In this document: positions 46,401-58,436 of the stretch, in pieces
Layout: the number at the start of each line of letters is the position of its first letter
How positions within the stretch are numbered: the stretch's first letter is position 1
Assembly (NCBI RefSeq): GCF_018687715.1
Contig: NC_056762.1
Span: forward strand, 43,703,520-43,767,519
DNA length: 64,000 bases
Origin: Carya illinoinensis
Taxonomy: Eukaryota > Streptophyta > Magnoliopsida > Fagales > Juglandaceae
Direction: 5' to 3'
Translations under genes and position numbers: made by a program
Notes under the pieces: model-generated
Database searches by the model: none
Told to the model about the DNA's origin: nothing
What the model saw: the letters and a program-made list of their open reading frames with translations, nothing else

Positions 46401-47535
46401 AGCTTGTTCCCCCAAAAGTGGATTCCCGCCCGTACCTGCAACGTCATCAAATAAGTCAATCAATAGACACAATACTACTACCAAAACGTAGATAAGAACA
46501 CAATAACAATAACATACAAGACCACTGGCCTTGCTCGTGTGCGTATTGCCTAAAGCTTCAAAAGAGTGAACTAAACATATCAAAGTGAGAAAGCAAGACC
46601 TAGTCCACGAGTCAAAAGCTCTCCAATTTGAAGTGGGTTCTCAGCAGCGGACTGTAATAGTGATTGTGCATCCGTGTTTATAGCATAGAAATCGACGCCC
46701 TGAAATATGAAATTGGTAAAAGATCAAGATTAACAATCTCTTATACCTTCTTAACTGTGTCCCACGCATACTTCAAACAACAAAAGCTCATAAGAACCCG
46801 ATTCGAGGCCACGCATGAAATATTTGAATCAGTAAGGTAAGGTCTTTTAACCATATCAACTCAAGCACATCACATACCCGCAAAAGTACCACGCAACATA
46901 GGCATTTTTTTACTATAGAGTTAACAAAGCAATATGGAAAGGACAATGGTGTTCTATCATTTTTGTTCAGAGGGTACATACGGAGGATGCACGGTATAGT
47001 GCAAGTTTCGCACTGTTTATGCACTTCATGAACAGTTCAAATTGCACTATCCCCTGTATCTTTCCCTGTGCACGGATTATAATTATTTATAAAATGGCGA
47101 CAGCTTATAATTATTTTACAAGACAAATGACAACATGAAACCCGGATATTACCGAAGTACAACCGCAATGGGTGTTAAAAGGAAATTCAAACACGGTCAC
47201 TCACAAAATGAGGAACGCGGATAGAAAGAGGGACGAGGAATTTCGAAGTTTGAGCCTAGGCCCGGAAAATGTGAAGGAAAACCCACGTGTAAACCGCTGC
47301 CAATCATGCGATTAACGGCATTGTTGCCACCTCCGCCGATCCCGACCACCTTAATCTTGGCTAATTCCACGGGGTGAAAGGAGCAGCTGAGAACCCCAAA
47401 TTGGCGTCGTTTCCGGAAAGTGCTTCTTCTTTGAGAAACGCATTCTCTAAAAAGGAGTATCTTGTGGTGAAATGGCGTGGGAATTGAAGAAGTTGAGATC
47501 AGTTCGTTTGGGTTTGTGAGCTGAAGCGTTGCCAT
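43465..47535 (-). CDS. FTSZ1: Plastid division protein FtsZ1
   Basis: Six exons: 47535-47287, 46699-46600, 46435-46206, 44967-44800, 44597-44364 and 43734-43465. Phases fit and give 416 residues. The N-terminal 55-60 residues are Ser/Arg-rich with few acidic residues, as in a chloroplast transit peptide. The tubulin-like GTPase follows: [16 protein letters not shown], then the GGGTGSG signature at about 153-159, and NDRLL. It ends PFLRKLFF, like FtsZ1 rather than the FtsZ2 C-terminal motif. FtsZ1 polymerises with FtsZ2 in the stromal Z ring that constricts the chloroplast. Intron 3 has a GC donor (CAG|GCAAGT, 46205-46204) and hosts a TRIM. The start [11 protein letters not shown] was preferred to an ATG 11 codons upstream because the family begins here. 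I recall At5g55280 as the Arabidopsis gene. Confidence 0.95.
45438..45880 (+). mobile_element. TRIM retrotransposon in FtsZ1 intron 3
   Basis: Terminal direct repeats lie at 45438-45608 (TGTGATACCCCAT..GGGGTATTACA) and 45711-45880 (TGTGATAACCCAT..GGGGTAGTACA). The PBS TGGTATTAGAGTC follows at about 45611 and the purine tract AAAAGGGGGAGA directly precedes the second repeat. A perfect TATTC target duplication flanks the element (45433-45437 and 45881-45885). At 443 bp with no coding sequence it is a complete miniature LTR element, antisense to FtsZ1. Confidence 0.9.
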
Positions 47536-49040
47536 TTCTACAGGAAGTGAGAGATGAGGGAGGAGCAATGGGTATTTAGGGTTTTACAAATTAAACAATG
47601 AAAAGCGAAAAAAAAAAATAATAAGAAAGCCCATTTGGATACTCTTTATCTTGGGTGGATAGTTGGAACAGACATCAGAAAAGACTGGATGGGCCCATTG
47701 TGCCGATTTGACGGGCTTCCTCCTCTATTAAGCATAGCTTCATTTGGAAAGTGAACCATGCATACCATGCCCTTTTACTGGCGGCCTGTTAGATTCTTAA
47801 GTTCCTTAAAAAATAACACGTATTAGATATTTAGATCTATACTCGATCTAATACATTAAAAATTTATATATTGATACAATTTAATATAATACGTAAAAAT
47901 AAGAGTGGAGAAACGGTAAAGTGACAATCCAACCCCAACTTGATTACAACTATAAAATAAAATAAGATTATTTTCATTTTTTTTTTTAAACTTTTTTCTT
48001 TTGATTTGATGAGTCTAGATTATTTTATTTTAAAGTTGTGGAATTGTGAATGAATTGTTGTCCTATCTTTACTCAAGAATTTTACAATATTATCTTCGTA
48101 TAAAATCACATCAGTATGTAAATTCTTTATATAAGATTTTTGTACAGACTAAATATTTTTCCAAAATTATTTTGAGAAATTGTTGCGACGTTTCTTACTC
48201 ACTTTTTCCTTTTGTAAGCAAGCTGATGCCCTCTCACTCGTTAGATGAAATTTTTTGTGGGCATACATAAGTTAAAGATTCGAGACTTTTCCTATGCTCT
48301 TTCCCTCTTTGCTCTCCACGTTCATGGACCAAGCAAAGAAACATAATTAAAAAAGAAACAAGAAAAAAGTAATTTTTTAACTAGTACGATTATAAATATA
48401 TAATTATCTTATTTTGTTTTCTCCCGCAGATACATCCCATTTAGTTCAAAACTTCACAACCTCACAAGTAAAAACTGCACACTTGAACCCAAAACAGTAC
48501 GTACCTATCTCTCTAGTATTCTATATACTTCCACATTCATAACGTCTTCTTTTCTGTCTCCCCTCTCTTTCCTATGTCTACATCATTGCTCTCTCTCTCT
48601 CTCTTGCAACCCCCCAAATTGTAAGCTTCTGTTCCATGTTTTCTTGTAAAATGCTTTCTGCTATAGTTCATCTATTATAGCAGAAAGACAAGCGGAGGCC
48701 AACGTAGAATGTAGGAGGGGTAATATGAGGTTCTCTTTATAGCCTCAATAAAATTAAAGAAAACAAACTCTACCATCATTTATTTCATTTAAACTACATA
48801 TTTGTAATTTCAATGTCTGATAGAATGATTTCTGAAGTGAATGAACAGTAAAAATAACAACTTTATGGCACCTAACTCCTAATAACATTAATCAAAAATA
48901 CAAAATAAATTCAAGGTTCATGCTCATACAAGAATTACATACACAAGAAGATACTGAGGGATTCATAAAAACCAAAATCCGATACTCGGTTAGACGCTCC
49001 ATAACCCATATTGTAACCGCATGTTATTCCTCACAGAACT
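47536..49040. other. Spacer between FtsZ1 5' end and VHA-e 3' end
   Basis: Contains the FtsZ1 promoter (nearest the left side) and the 3'UTR of VHA-e. It is AT-rich with a CT tract near 48592-48605. No further gene was found. Confidence 0.55.
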
Positions 49041-50248
49041 TCATTCCCCTTCACTCAGAATTGGGACAATAAGTGGTTTCATCTGTGCAAGATATACAAT
49101 CGCCCACCTAACAGACCAAAAGAGCATGGCATGATAACGAAGAAACAGTTATATGTAGAAAAAAAGCATGTAAATTTCTCAAATTCTAGTTGCACTCAAC
49201 AAGAAAAGGAGGATAAATGATTTAACATGCTGAATCTAAGACTGTGTCATTGCCTTGATCATGTACCCCATTTTTATCCTACTGAGTTATAATACATGAA
49301 GTGCTGCCTAAATACAAGGATAAGTCTTCGCCAAAAATATGTGCACAAATGAACTGGCTTTAACCTACAACATCTAATTGAATGGATTTTTTAATTTCTT
49401 ACGAAGTAATAGATGAAACTAAAAAAAGGCAGTTTAAACGTGAACTTACATCATCCAACAGCAGACTGTTGCTGTAATAATCAATGTTAGGTGGAACCTG
49501 AAAAGAGGAACAGATTAGTCCATTTTGCTCATTACAGATGATGGAAACCAGATACACAGGCGCTCTAGAAGAAATGAAGAATGACACAGGCGACTAAAAA
49601 AACTATCTTTATTGGTTTTCGTTGACATATATTGTCTTCGTTAGATGGTTGAACATTACAGACCTATTTAAACGTCCCGTAAACATATTTACTCAAATCA
49701 CAATCTGAAGACGAAAATGGAATTTCATTAGCACACCTTGTACGCACATTAGACTATTGCAGACACTTTGAGATACCTCTATTCTCTTTGATGATGTGGA
49801 TGGGATTCAAAATTGTAAGCGGGTATCTCTGAACACCAAGAAAGACTCGATGACAACTGCCACACTAAGAACCTTCATTTGAGATGGTGTGATTATTTCT
49901 CACTTCCTTTTTAAAATATGAACTAACTCATCTATGCAGTTTGAGCCAAAATCGTACAAAAAACCTAAGCCAAAATGTACAAAAGTCTCGAGTTTTAGCT
50001 AGCCTACTACTGTATAAGTTTAAACACAACCTTGAATTACAAAAGCATCAGATTAATACAATCACATAGATAACCAGCAGATTTTAGGAAGATAATGAAA
50101 TGAGAAAAAAAATTTAAAATAGGAAATGAATTAGAATAAGAGAGATGTACAAATTAGTTGAGGGTCCTCTATTGCAGCAAATTCTTGTGCACAGAGATGC
50201 AATGATCCCAATCACCATGAAAATTAGGGTTGTCACAAGGAAACCCAT
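49041..50248 (-). CDS. VHA-e: V-type proton ATPase subunit e
   Basis: Three small exons: 50248-50151, 49497-49450 and 49107-49041, all in phase, encoding 70 residues, the family's usual length. The sequence starts [20 protein letters not shown] and ends [13 protein letters not shown], with two hydrophobic segments (about 3-20 and 35-55) joined by a cysteine-bearing [13 protein letters not shown] loop. Subunit e is a small integral protein of the V0 sector of the vacuolar/trans-Golgi proton pump. Each exon alone is too short to stand out as an ORF. A 5'UTR intron is likely at 50404-50287 (CTCG|GTAACC .. TTGCAG). Adjacency to FtsZ1 matches At5g55280/At5g55290 as I recall. Confidence 0.93.
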
Positions 50249-50711
50249 GTCGATTTCTCTTCGATGCTGGAGAGAAAAACCAAATCCTGCAATGAAGAAG
50301 AGGAATTCAAATCGGATCTAGAATTTGATTGAGGCACTATATCAAAATCAGAAATGAACCGAATACAAGATCTCGTCGAGAGGGAAAGGATTATGTTTGG
50401 TTACCGAGAGACAGAGGATGGGTGACCCATCGATAATTTGAACCTCAAGCATATATAAACGCGAACGAACTCGTCAATGCCTTGCCTGCAATTGGCCCAA
50501 CCATAATGGTCCTGGAGAGTGCAAAGGAGATCGAGCCTAGCCGAATCTAGGCTCAGCTTGATATGAAGCCCATGAACCCGAGGGGCTGCCTTACTAGAAT
50601 TTTGAGACCGCAAAGTGCAACAGACCACACTCGGCCGAGCCCATTATAGGAACATAAATCCACTTGCTATGTTGGCCCAAAACAGGGAAATGGATAATGG
50701 ACCAAACTCTT
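50249..50711 (-). promoter_or_regulatory. VHA-e leader and promoter
   Basis: Holds the 5'UTR with its probable intron and the upstream region. GGCCCA/TGGGCC-type site II strings occur near 50491-50498 and 50671-50678. No separate gene is seen. Confidence 0.45.
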
Positions 50712-50930
50712 AAGACTGGTTTGATTAATAAAAATTAAACTATTTTATCTCATCTTATTATTATTATAATTTTTTTAATTTTTACATAAAATATAATAAA
50801 TAATTTAATTTTTTTAAATTTTAAAATAAAATTAATATTAAAAAATTATATTATAATAATATTTTATTTAACTTTTAATAAAATATCTAATCTCATCTAT
50901 TCATACTGCGTAACTAAACGAGATGCCATG
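50712..50930. repeat. AT-rich MITE-like repeat, copy B
   Basis: Same block order as the copy at 165-313 (TTTTATCTCATCTTATTATT, AAAATATAATAAATAATTT, TTTTATTTAACTTTTAAT), ending TCTAATCTCATC. No coding capacity. Confidence 0.55.
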
Positions 50931-51682
50931 AACTACTATAATAATTTTAATTAAAATAATGTTCCAGATATGGTTAATTTTCAACAGATAATTGCTAAAA
51001 AGAAACTTCGTATATATAATCATTTAAATTTGAAATGTTACAAAAAAAAAATCAAAAAAAAGGTTGATACTAATCCAACTCTACTTCTACTACTAGTACT
51101 ACAAGTTAAAGTATGATCATGAGATAAAATGATGCAGGTAGATAAATGGTAGAATAAGTGAAAGATAAATGATAGATGAGTCATCCGTGTATGAAAAGCC
51201 AGCCAAGTTTACCCACCTGTCATCATCTTTTAAATAAGTATCTACCATGAAACTTGTAGTGCTGCGTGCACTCAGACATGACAGCAAATGCTCATGGTCA
51301 TTGCATACACGGCAGTACTAGTACCAATAATATTTCATCACGTGGACCTCGATCGATGATCCTATCCTGCAGACAAAGGTCCACTGCGACAGGAATTGAT
51401 TGTCGAGTAATGTCACTGTCGACAGCTAATGCACGATTCTTTGCATGACTCTTTTACGAAACAAGTGGCTAGCCACCGACTCTGTAATTTTATTATTTTC
51501 TTTTTCTTTTTCTTTTTCATATATTTTTAAAATATTCTTACACACTTTTAAAAAATAAAATTCACAATATTAAGAAAAAGAAATATATTTACTTAATCAT
51601 TAAATAAAATACAAAAAAATATATATTATTAGAAGAAATGTTGGGATCCATTATTAGGATCTAAAGTATTTTTCCTTAAAGT
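50931..51682. other. Intergenic spacer
   Basis: AT-rich. A somewhat less AT-rich patch at 51190-51470 contains a 60-codon ORF without family resemblance. I see no gene. Confidence 0.5.
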
Positions 51683-51880
51683 CTAGTTTGTTTTCATAAT
51701 TTATCTCAATTTAATTTATTTAAATTTTTAAAAAAATAAAAAAATAATTTAATTTTTTTAAATATTAAAATAAAAATAATATTAAAAATATATTTTTTAA
51801 TAATATTTTATTAAATTTTTAATTTTAATTTTAATTAATATCATACCACCTATAAAAATAAACGAAATCTCAAACATGCC
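51683..51880. repeat. AT-rich MITE-like repeat, copy C
   Basis: Diverged copy of the same family (TTATCTCAATTTAATTTATT, AATAATTTAATTTTTTTAAA, AATAATATTTTATTAAATTT). Confidence 0.4.
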
Positions 51881-52249
51881 TACAAGTTAACGTCGTAAAT
51901 GGTGGCTCAAGTTGGAGGTTGTTAGTTACTTTTATATTTTTTTTTAATTTTTTATTTTCATGTATTTTCTTAAATTTTTTTAAATATTTTTTAAAAAAAT
52001 TCATAATGTTATAAAAAAAGATTTATTTAATTATTAAATAAGAAAATAATAATAATAAATAAATAAATCTCAACATTAACTCCAGCAAGAGCCAAAAACA
52101 GTAGCATTTTTCCGTCGTAAATTATCGGTACTGCTTGATCAGCCTGCTGATTATTTTTTATTATATATATTTTATTTAAATTTAATACATTTTACGTATT
52201 GTAAGAGTGTTGGCTAATTCAGGGTCGGCAGAATAAAATGAGTTAAATT

Positions 52250-52458
52250 TAGGTATGATTTGGTAATAAAAAAATTTTATCTTAAATTTAAAATTTTTAT
52301 CTTATCATTATAATTTTTTTAAATCTCTATTTAAAATATAATAGATAATTTAACTTTTTCTTAATTTTTTTAAATTTTAAAATAATAATAATATTAAAAT
52401 TATTTTAATATTTTATTTTAAACTCAAAACTTTCATCCCACTTAACAAACGGAATTTA
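52250..52458. repeat. AT-rich MITE-like repeat, copy D
   Basis: Contains TTATCTTATCATTATAATTT, AAAATATAATAGATAATTTA and TTTTAAAATAATAATAATAT in the family order. It ends about 100 bp before the CACTA transposon. Confidence 0.5.
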
Positions 52459-52561
52459 AAATAAAAAGTATTTTGAAAAATCCGATCAATGCTCTAAGAA
52501 CATTCACATTGGTCTATGCATATGCATATACAAAGTCAAATTTGCATAATATGAGCTTATA

Positions 52562-52593
52562 CACTACAACAAAAAACATTTTTTGGGACGAAA
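52562..52593 (+). repeat. Left terminal inverted repeat of CACTA
   Basis: 32 bp, identical to the reverse complement of 63370-63401. Confidence 0.93.
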
Positions 52594-52749
52594 ATTTTCG
52601 TCCCAAAATATATAGATTTCGTTCTGAAATATTTTTTGGGACGAAAAAATTTCATCCCAAGGTCGTCCCAACATCACTGTTCCAGAAGATATATTGGGAC
52701 GAAAATCACAATTTCGTCCCAAAATATATCTTTTGGAACGATTTTGAAA

Positions 52750-53107
52750 TTGACCGTTCGATACCGTTCGAACGTTGGATTTTTTTGTCACGGTTAAAAT
52801 TCGTTCCAGAATACCGTTCGAATGCTTCTCATATACCGTTCGAACGTTAACGTTTCTTTTGAACGGTTATCAAGATACGTTCAAACGATCAATAGAAATA
52901 CGTTCGAACGTTAAATGAGCCGATCGAACGGTAGAAAAGATCGAACTGTGATGATCAACGTTCGAACGATATGGTAATGTCCTGCGTTTGAACTTTTTTT
53001 GAGCAGCTGTATCGTTCGAACGGTTTGCGCATTGATGTTTGAACGGTACATTATCGTTTGAACGGCATGCCCATTAATGTTCGAACGTGACTCGGTCGTT
53101 CGAACGA
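52750..53107. repeat. Left subterminal palindrome array
   Basis: Six perfect CGTTCGAACG decamers and about nine one- or two-mismatch variants within 360 bp, in both contexts ACCGTTCGAACG and CGTTCGAACGG. In En/Spm the accessory protein TNPA binds repeated subterminal motifs to bring the ends together; by analogy this array is the likely binding region. Confidence 0.8.
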
Positions 53108-53297
53108 ATATTATTTTTATTAAAACCAATAATTATAAAAAAACTAAATAGACATCCATATTATTTGAAAAACATAAATTAGGAACTGTTTAATTACTCA
53201 CAAAAGTTTTATAATAAGTGTGAAGAAATAAATAATCATAAAACTAGCATTGTTCATACATAATTAGATAATGTCATAAGCTAGACATAAAAAACCA

Positions 53298-54803
53298 TCA
53301 GTTGGTTGGAGGCCTGTACTGTTGCATAAGCTGTTGCATTTGGAGTTGCATATCTCTCCTGAACTCTGCTTGTTCTTCTTCATGTTGTTTGAGGCGCATC
53401 TCTATGTCTCCTTGTCTCGCCAATTGAGCCTCTAACTCTTGTTGTTTTGCAACCAATTCTTCAATTCTACGATTCGCATTCTCTTGAGCTATAGAGGCAG
53501 ACCCGGAAGAAGAGGAAGAGGGAGAAGGTTTTACACAGCGACCCAAACCCCTCAAATATCCTGAACGTTCACCCAGAACTTGTGTAAAAATCTCAACATC
53601 TGTATTTGAGGAATTTTGATCTGACACAGATTCAGCACGCAGGGCAACCATTTTATCCTACACATAAGATAAAGAGTTAATATCATCATAAATATTCAAA
53701 TATATTTATTTAAAATAAATTATAATACTTACATAATTTTCACGGGCATCAGGATGACTCCACTCTCCATTACGATTAGTATGTGATGCAGCATATAATT
53801 TTGTCAGATCGTAATTGACATCTGAATCTTGCTATAATAAAGATTTGTTAAGATATAAAGTCATTATGATTGATATATTCAGTTAACTATATACAAATAA
53901 AAGAATAGCAATACCAATTTTTTAGAGAGGCGGTGGAAAGATCTTGAGCCTGCATGATGAGTAATCTTCAATTTTGATCTATTTATTTTGTTTATAGAAC
54001 TTCGCTCCTACATAAGAATTGAAAATATTAGAAAGCGAAATTAAAAATAGGACTAAAATAATTAAATTAATTATACCTTATATGATGTATCCTCAAACAT
54101 GTCACAAAGTTTTTCCCAATCAGAAGGTTGCACATCTTGAAAATGATGTTGGCGTGCTTATTCACTATTCTCAAACTTATTATAATGCTCATGACACCTC
54201 GCCTTATACTTGCGGAATGCATTACTCATAAGCTCTTCCACAGTTTTACGCTTCTCTCTCCGACCAAAATTTAATTCGAAATCATCCTTACAGAAAAAAG
54301 TTTGGACAAAAATATTATCATTTATAATATTCTAACTTTAAAGTAAAATAAAATTATAAGTCCAATTAAATTTCATTTATTAAACATTACCAAACAACGC
54401 TTCTTGATAAGGTCTTTAACATCTTGGGGGACTTTCTTCCATGAACTTGTTGCCAAAGGTGCACAAGTTCGTGTAAGAGCACCCACATGCGATGCAAGCC
54501 AAGCTGCTAGTTGTCCTTCACCTCCGGTATGTTCATCAAGAATGTTAACTTTGATCTTACCCACCTTACGATATTTTTCCAACGTCACGCCTCTCGTAGT
54601 GCCTCGACTTTGACGAGATTGTACTGTGAAGTCATCATGATATATAACATTATAATCAATTTTCTATTATAATCTTAATTAATAACTTTTATGACTATTA
54701 GAGTTTTACTTTGTTCTGTAGAGTCAATCGCTAATGGTGAGTCTGAAGAAGAGCTAGGAACAGGTGGAGATGGGTTGCACACTTCCTTTCTCTTCGGAGG
54801 CAT
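53298..54803 (-). pseudogene. CACTA accessory gene (Transposase_24 / Ptta-En-Spm type)
   Basis: Six exons: 54803-54710, 54623-54391, 54286-54077, 54007-53915, 53831-53733 and 53657-53298, totalling 363 codons in phase. The start is MPPKRKEV. Typical family strings include SSWKKVPQDVKDLI, QDVQPSDWEKLCDMF, LYAASHTNRNGEWS and TDVEIFTQVLGERSGYLRGLGR, followed by a C-terminal Gln/Glu-rich coiled coil (ELVAKQQELEAQLARQ). A TAA at 54160-54158 interrupts exon 3. The family sits beside tnp2 transposases in plant CACTA elements and may act as the TNPA-like DNA-binding partner; that role is inferred. It is downstream of and codirectional with the tnp2 gene. Confidence 0.8.
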
Positions 54804-54991
54804 AATTTCAAAAAACTGATACAATATTCATTAAGTAAAATAGTGCTCATCATCACGTAATGTGAAAATATAATTCGTCAATCACTATCTGTATCAGTAT
54901 CATTTGACAATTCAGTCTCATCTTCTGTAGATACTTTAGATGAATCAACACTTTGCTCAAGTGTCGCATCAACAATTTCAGCCTCAATATC

Positions 54992-57900
54992 TTATCTATT
55001 CAATGGAATCATCTCATACTGGCTCAAATCCACAAACAAATTAAAGACGGGCTGACTCTCTTGGTATGCTTCTTGAGTAGAGACATCATCTTCTTCTTCA
55101 TCTCGTCCTTCTGCCTGAGGGATAACATCATATATATTTTTTGGAGCATATTTTTGTACTACTCGCCATTGAGTTCCTAACTTCGGGTCATCTAAGTAGA
55201 ATACTTGAGATGCTTGAGAAGCTAAAATAAATGGATCATCCTCGTACCATTTTCTTGATGTATTAATACTCAAGAAATATTCATCATCACGAACTCCAGT
55301 TCGAGGATTGCTTAAATCCCACCAATCACACTTAAACAGATACACTGCAAGCTCCCCCAAATATTTCATTCCAATTATATCAACAATCACTCCATAGAAA
55401 TCAATATTTTTTCCATCATGACTTCCCTCAACTAGGACACCACTATTTTGTGTTTTCCTATAATGATCTCGATCTATTGTGTGATACTTACTACCACGAG
55501 AAATACATGCAGAATATCTTGTAGCCCGTCTCGATGGGCCACGCGCTAATGCATACAATTCATCTGATATATCGTTTGGATTATTGGCATGCATTTGTAC
55601 AACCTGCATATTAAGTAAAACTTCTATTATATCAATAAAAAATAATCAATATTTTCTATTTGTATTGAATGAAGTGTCGCATATGTAATGTCATTACCCG
55701 TTGTTCAAACCATTTCGGAAACTCCTCTTCATGTTTCTGGTCTATATCATTTACTCCTAGTTCCTTGAGCATGTTAATATGATCACTGAAATTGATGATT
55801 ACCACATGTATTTTATATTATTAGAATTTTGCGAAAGTAAATGAGCGAATACTAAATTAAGAAAAGATTAATACTTACTTCAAGTAAATCTCTATCTCAG
55901 GGCAATTGTTCAGCACGTACCACTGAGCTTTCTCAAACTCTCTTCCACATAAGTCATAATCACGCACTGCACCAAGTGGACGTACTTGTTGGGAAAACAC
56001 GGAAAACACATTTCGTTGTCTTGCTCTGTCAACGTCAAAGTTTCTTTCTGGCCGATCAAACCTAGTGTCAACTCCGTGGAAATATTTGGAACAGAAGGTA
56101 TGTCACTCATCATCAATATATGCTTGTGCAATTGATCCTTCTGGGCGAGCTTTATTACCAACTGTTCGTTTCAACTTCCTAAGAAATCGTTCAATGGGAT
56201 ACATCCATCTATACTGAACTGGTCCTGCAAGTCGAGCCTCACGTGGCAAATGAACGGCCAGGTGAACCATGACATCGAAAAATGACGGTGGGTAAATACT
56301 TTCTAGCTTACACAATATTATGGGAATTTCCCGTTCCATTCGATCCAAAGCTTCTACATTTAATGTCCGTGCACATAAGTCTTTGAAAAATAAACCCAAC
56401 TCAGTCAAAGCCACGCGCACGTCTCTAGTCAAGTACCCATGTATACCAATAGGCAAGATACGCTGCAAAAGGACATGACAATCATGACTTTTTAATCCAG
56501 TTATTTTCCAGTCATTTGTTCGCACACACATTGTCAAATTCGAGGCATAACCATCCGGTAATTTAATTTTCATTATCCACTCACAAAAAGTAGCCCTTTC
56601 ATTCCTTGACAATATATACCACCCAATCGGCATGTAAACGGACGAACCATTTTCTTGCAACTGCATTTTTGGTCTTATTCCCAATCGCTTCAAATCCTTC
56701 CTTGAGTTTAATGTATCCTTCGTTTTTCCTTCAATTGACATCAATGTTCCCAATACGGATTCGCATATTTTTTTTTCAATATGCATAACATCAAGATTGT
56801 GCCGTAATTTTAACTTTGACCAGTATGGAAGATAAAAAAATATACTCTTCTTAGTCCAATTCAACTCAGATGTAGCTCGTTTTCTCTTTCGTTGTTTTTT
56901 ACCAAATTCATTACAACCAACATCTACAAATTGTGCAAGTAAATTTTCACCAGACAAATATGGTGGAGGTTGGCCCCATTCAACAGTACCATCAAACATT
57001 TGTGAATTTTTCCGCCATCTATGATCACCAGGTAGAAATCGACGATGACCCATGAAACACAATTTCCTCCCGTAAGTGAGCCATTCAGATTTAGTATGTT
57101 TGTTACAAGTTGGACATGCCATTTTCCCCTTAGTACTCCAACCTGACAAGTTTTCATATGCTGGAAAATCATTTATTGTCCATAAAACGGCAGCATGCAT
57201 CTTGAACGACTTGCCTATTGATGAATCAAATGTGACAACCCCATTCTCCCACAAATCTTTCAATTCTGCAATCAATGGCTGTAAGTGTATGTCTATATCA
57301 TTTCCCGGTGATCTCAGACCTGGAATGAGCAAACTCATCATGAAATATGGATCTTTCATACACTTCCACGGTGGTAGATTATACGGCATGAGTACGACTG
57401 GCCAAGTACTATGACTAGTACTCATGTTCCCAAACGGATTAAATCCATCTGTTGCCAACCCAAGTCTCACATTACGTGGTTCTTCTACAAATCATGTATG
57501 CTCCTTATCAAATTCCTTCCACACCTGAGAGTCAGCAGGATGTGATAAAATATCATCGTTTCTAACTCTGGCTGATGAGTGCCATATCATGTCTGCAGCC
57601 GTTGCACGTGTCATGTATAATTGTTGTAATCTAGGTGTCAATGGAAAGTGGCGTACTACCTTTTGCGGCACATTTTGTTTGTTAGATGTCCATCTTGATT
57701 CGTGGCATATGGGACATTCGTTCAACTGCTCATTCTCTTGCCAAAATAATATGCAGTCATTCTTACATGCATGTATTACGTTGTAATCAAATCCAAGTCC
57801 TCGTTTCAATTTTTTTTCTTCATAGAAGTTACGAGGAAGTGTATTATCTGATGGCAGTGCCTCCTTAAACAACTCGAGTAACATATTGACAGCCTTAATT

Positions 57901-58436
57901 GATAATCGGCATATTGATTTTATGTGAAGCAGTCTTACGGTAAATGACAACTTACTGTGTCTTCTGCATCCTGGATATAGCTCACGTTGTGACTCATTCC
58001 ACAACCGTGCAAAAGTATTATGACCCCCATCATTTGAACTTGATGTGTCCGTGCCACCTTCATTCATAAACATTCCCACACCGATGTCACCTACCATTTC
58101 TTCCATATCCTCATCATACTCATCTCCAACAACATCTAGTTGTACATCTTCATCGATCTCTTCTTCTTCATGTGGAGCATCGAATGAAGTTGGATATGGT
58201 TTCCCGTGTAAGACCCAATCAGTATAACGCTTGTCAATACCTTTTACAAACAGATGCTCTCTCACCAAGTCTATCTTATGAGAGCGCAAATTCCTACATT
58301 CTTTACATGGGCATCTAATACGTCCATCACTATCACATGTACCCAATGCAAACTCTAAGAATTTCTTAACACCTTCAGCATATACGTTGTAATTCTGACC
58401 CAAACGATCGCTAACTCGCATCCAACTTTTATCCAT
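54992..58436 (-). pseudogene. tnp2-type CACTA transposase with two nonsense codons
   Basis: Three exons: 58436-55879, 55785-55698 and 55603-54992, totalling 1086 codons in phase. Order of domains: transposase-associated domain (MDKSWMRVSDRLG..CPCKECRN); Transposase_21/tnp2 core (LGLATDGFNPFG, LPPWKCMKDPYFMMSLLIPG, CPTCNKHTKSEWL, HNLDVMHIEKKICESVLGT); DUF4218 (FFKDLCARTLNVEALDRME..HLAVHLPREARLAGPVQYRWMYPIERF); and DUF4216 (GVIVDIIGMKYL..VYLFKCDWWD) in the last exon. TGA codons at 57494-57492 and 56105-56103 break exon 1. This is the enzyme class that cuts CACTA ends. Splice sites remain good, so the loss of function seems recent. Confidence 0.88.
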
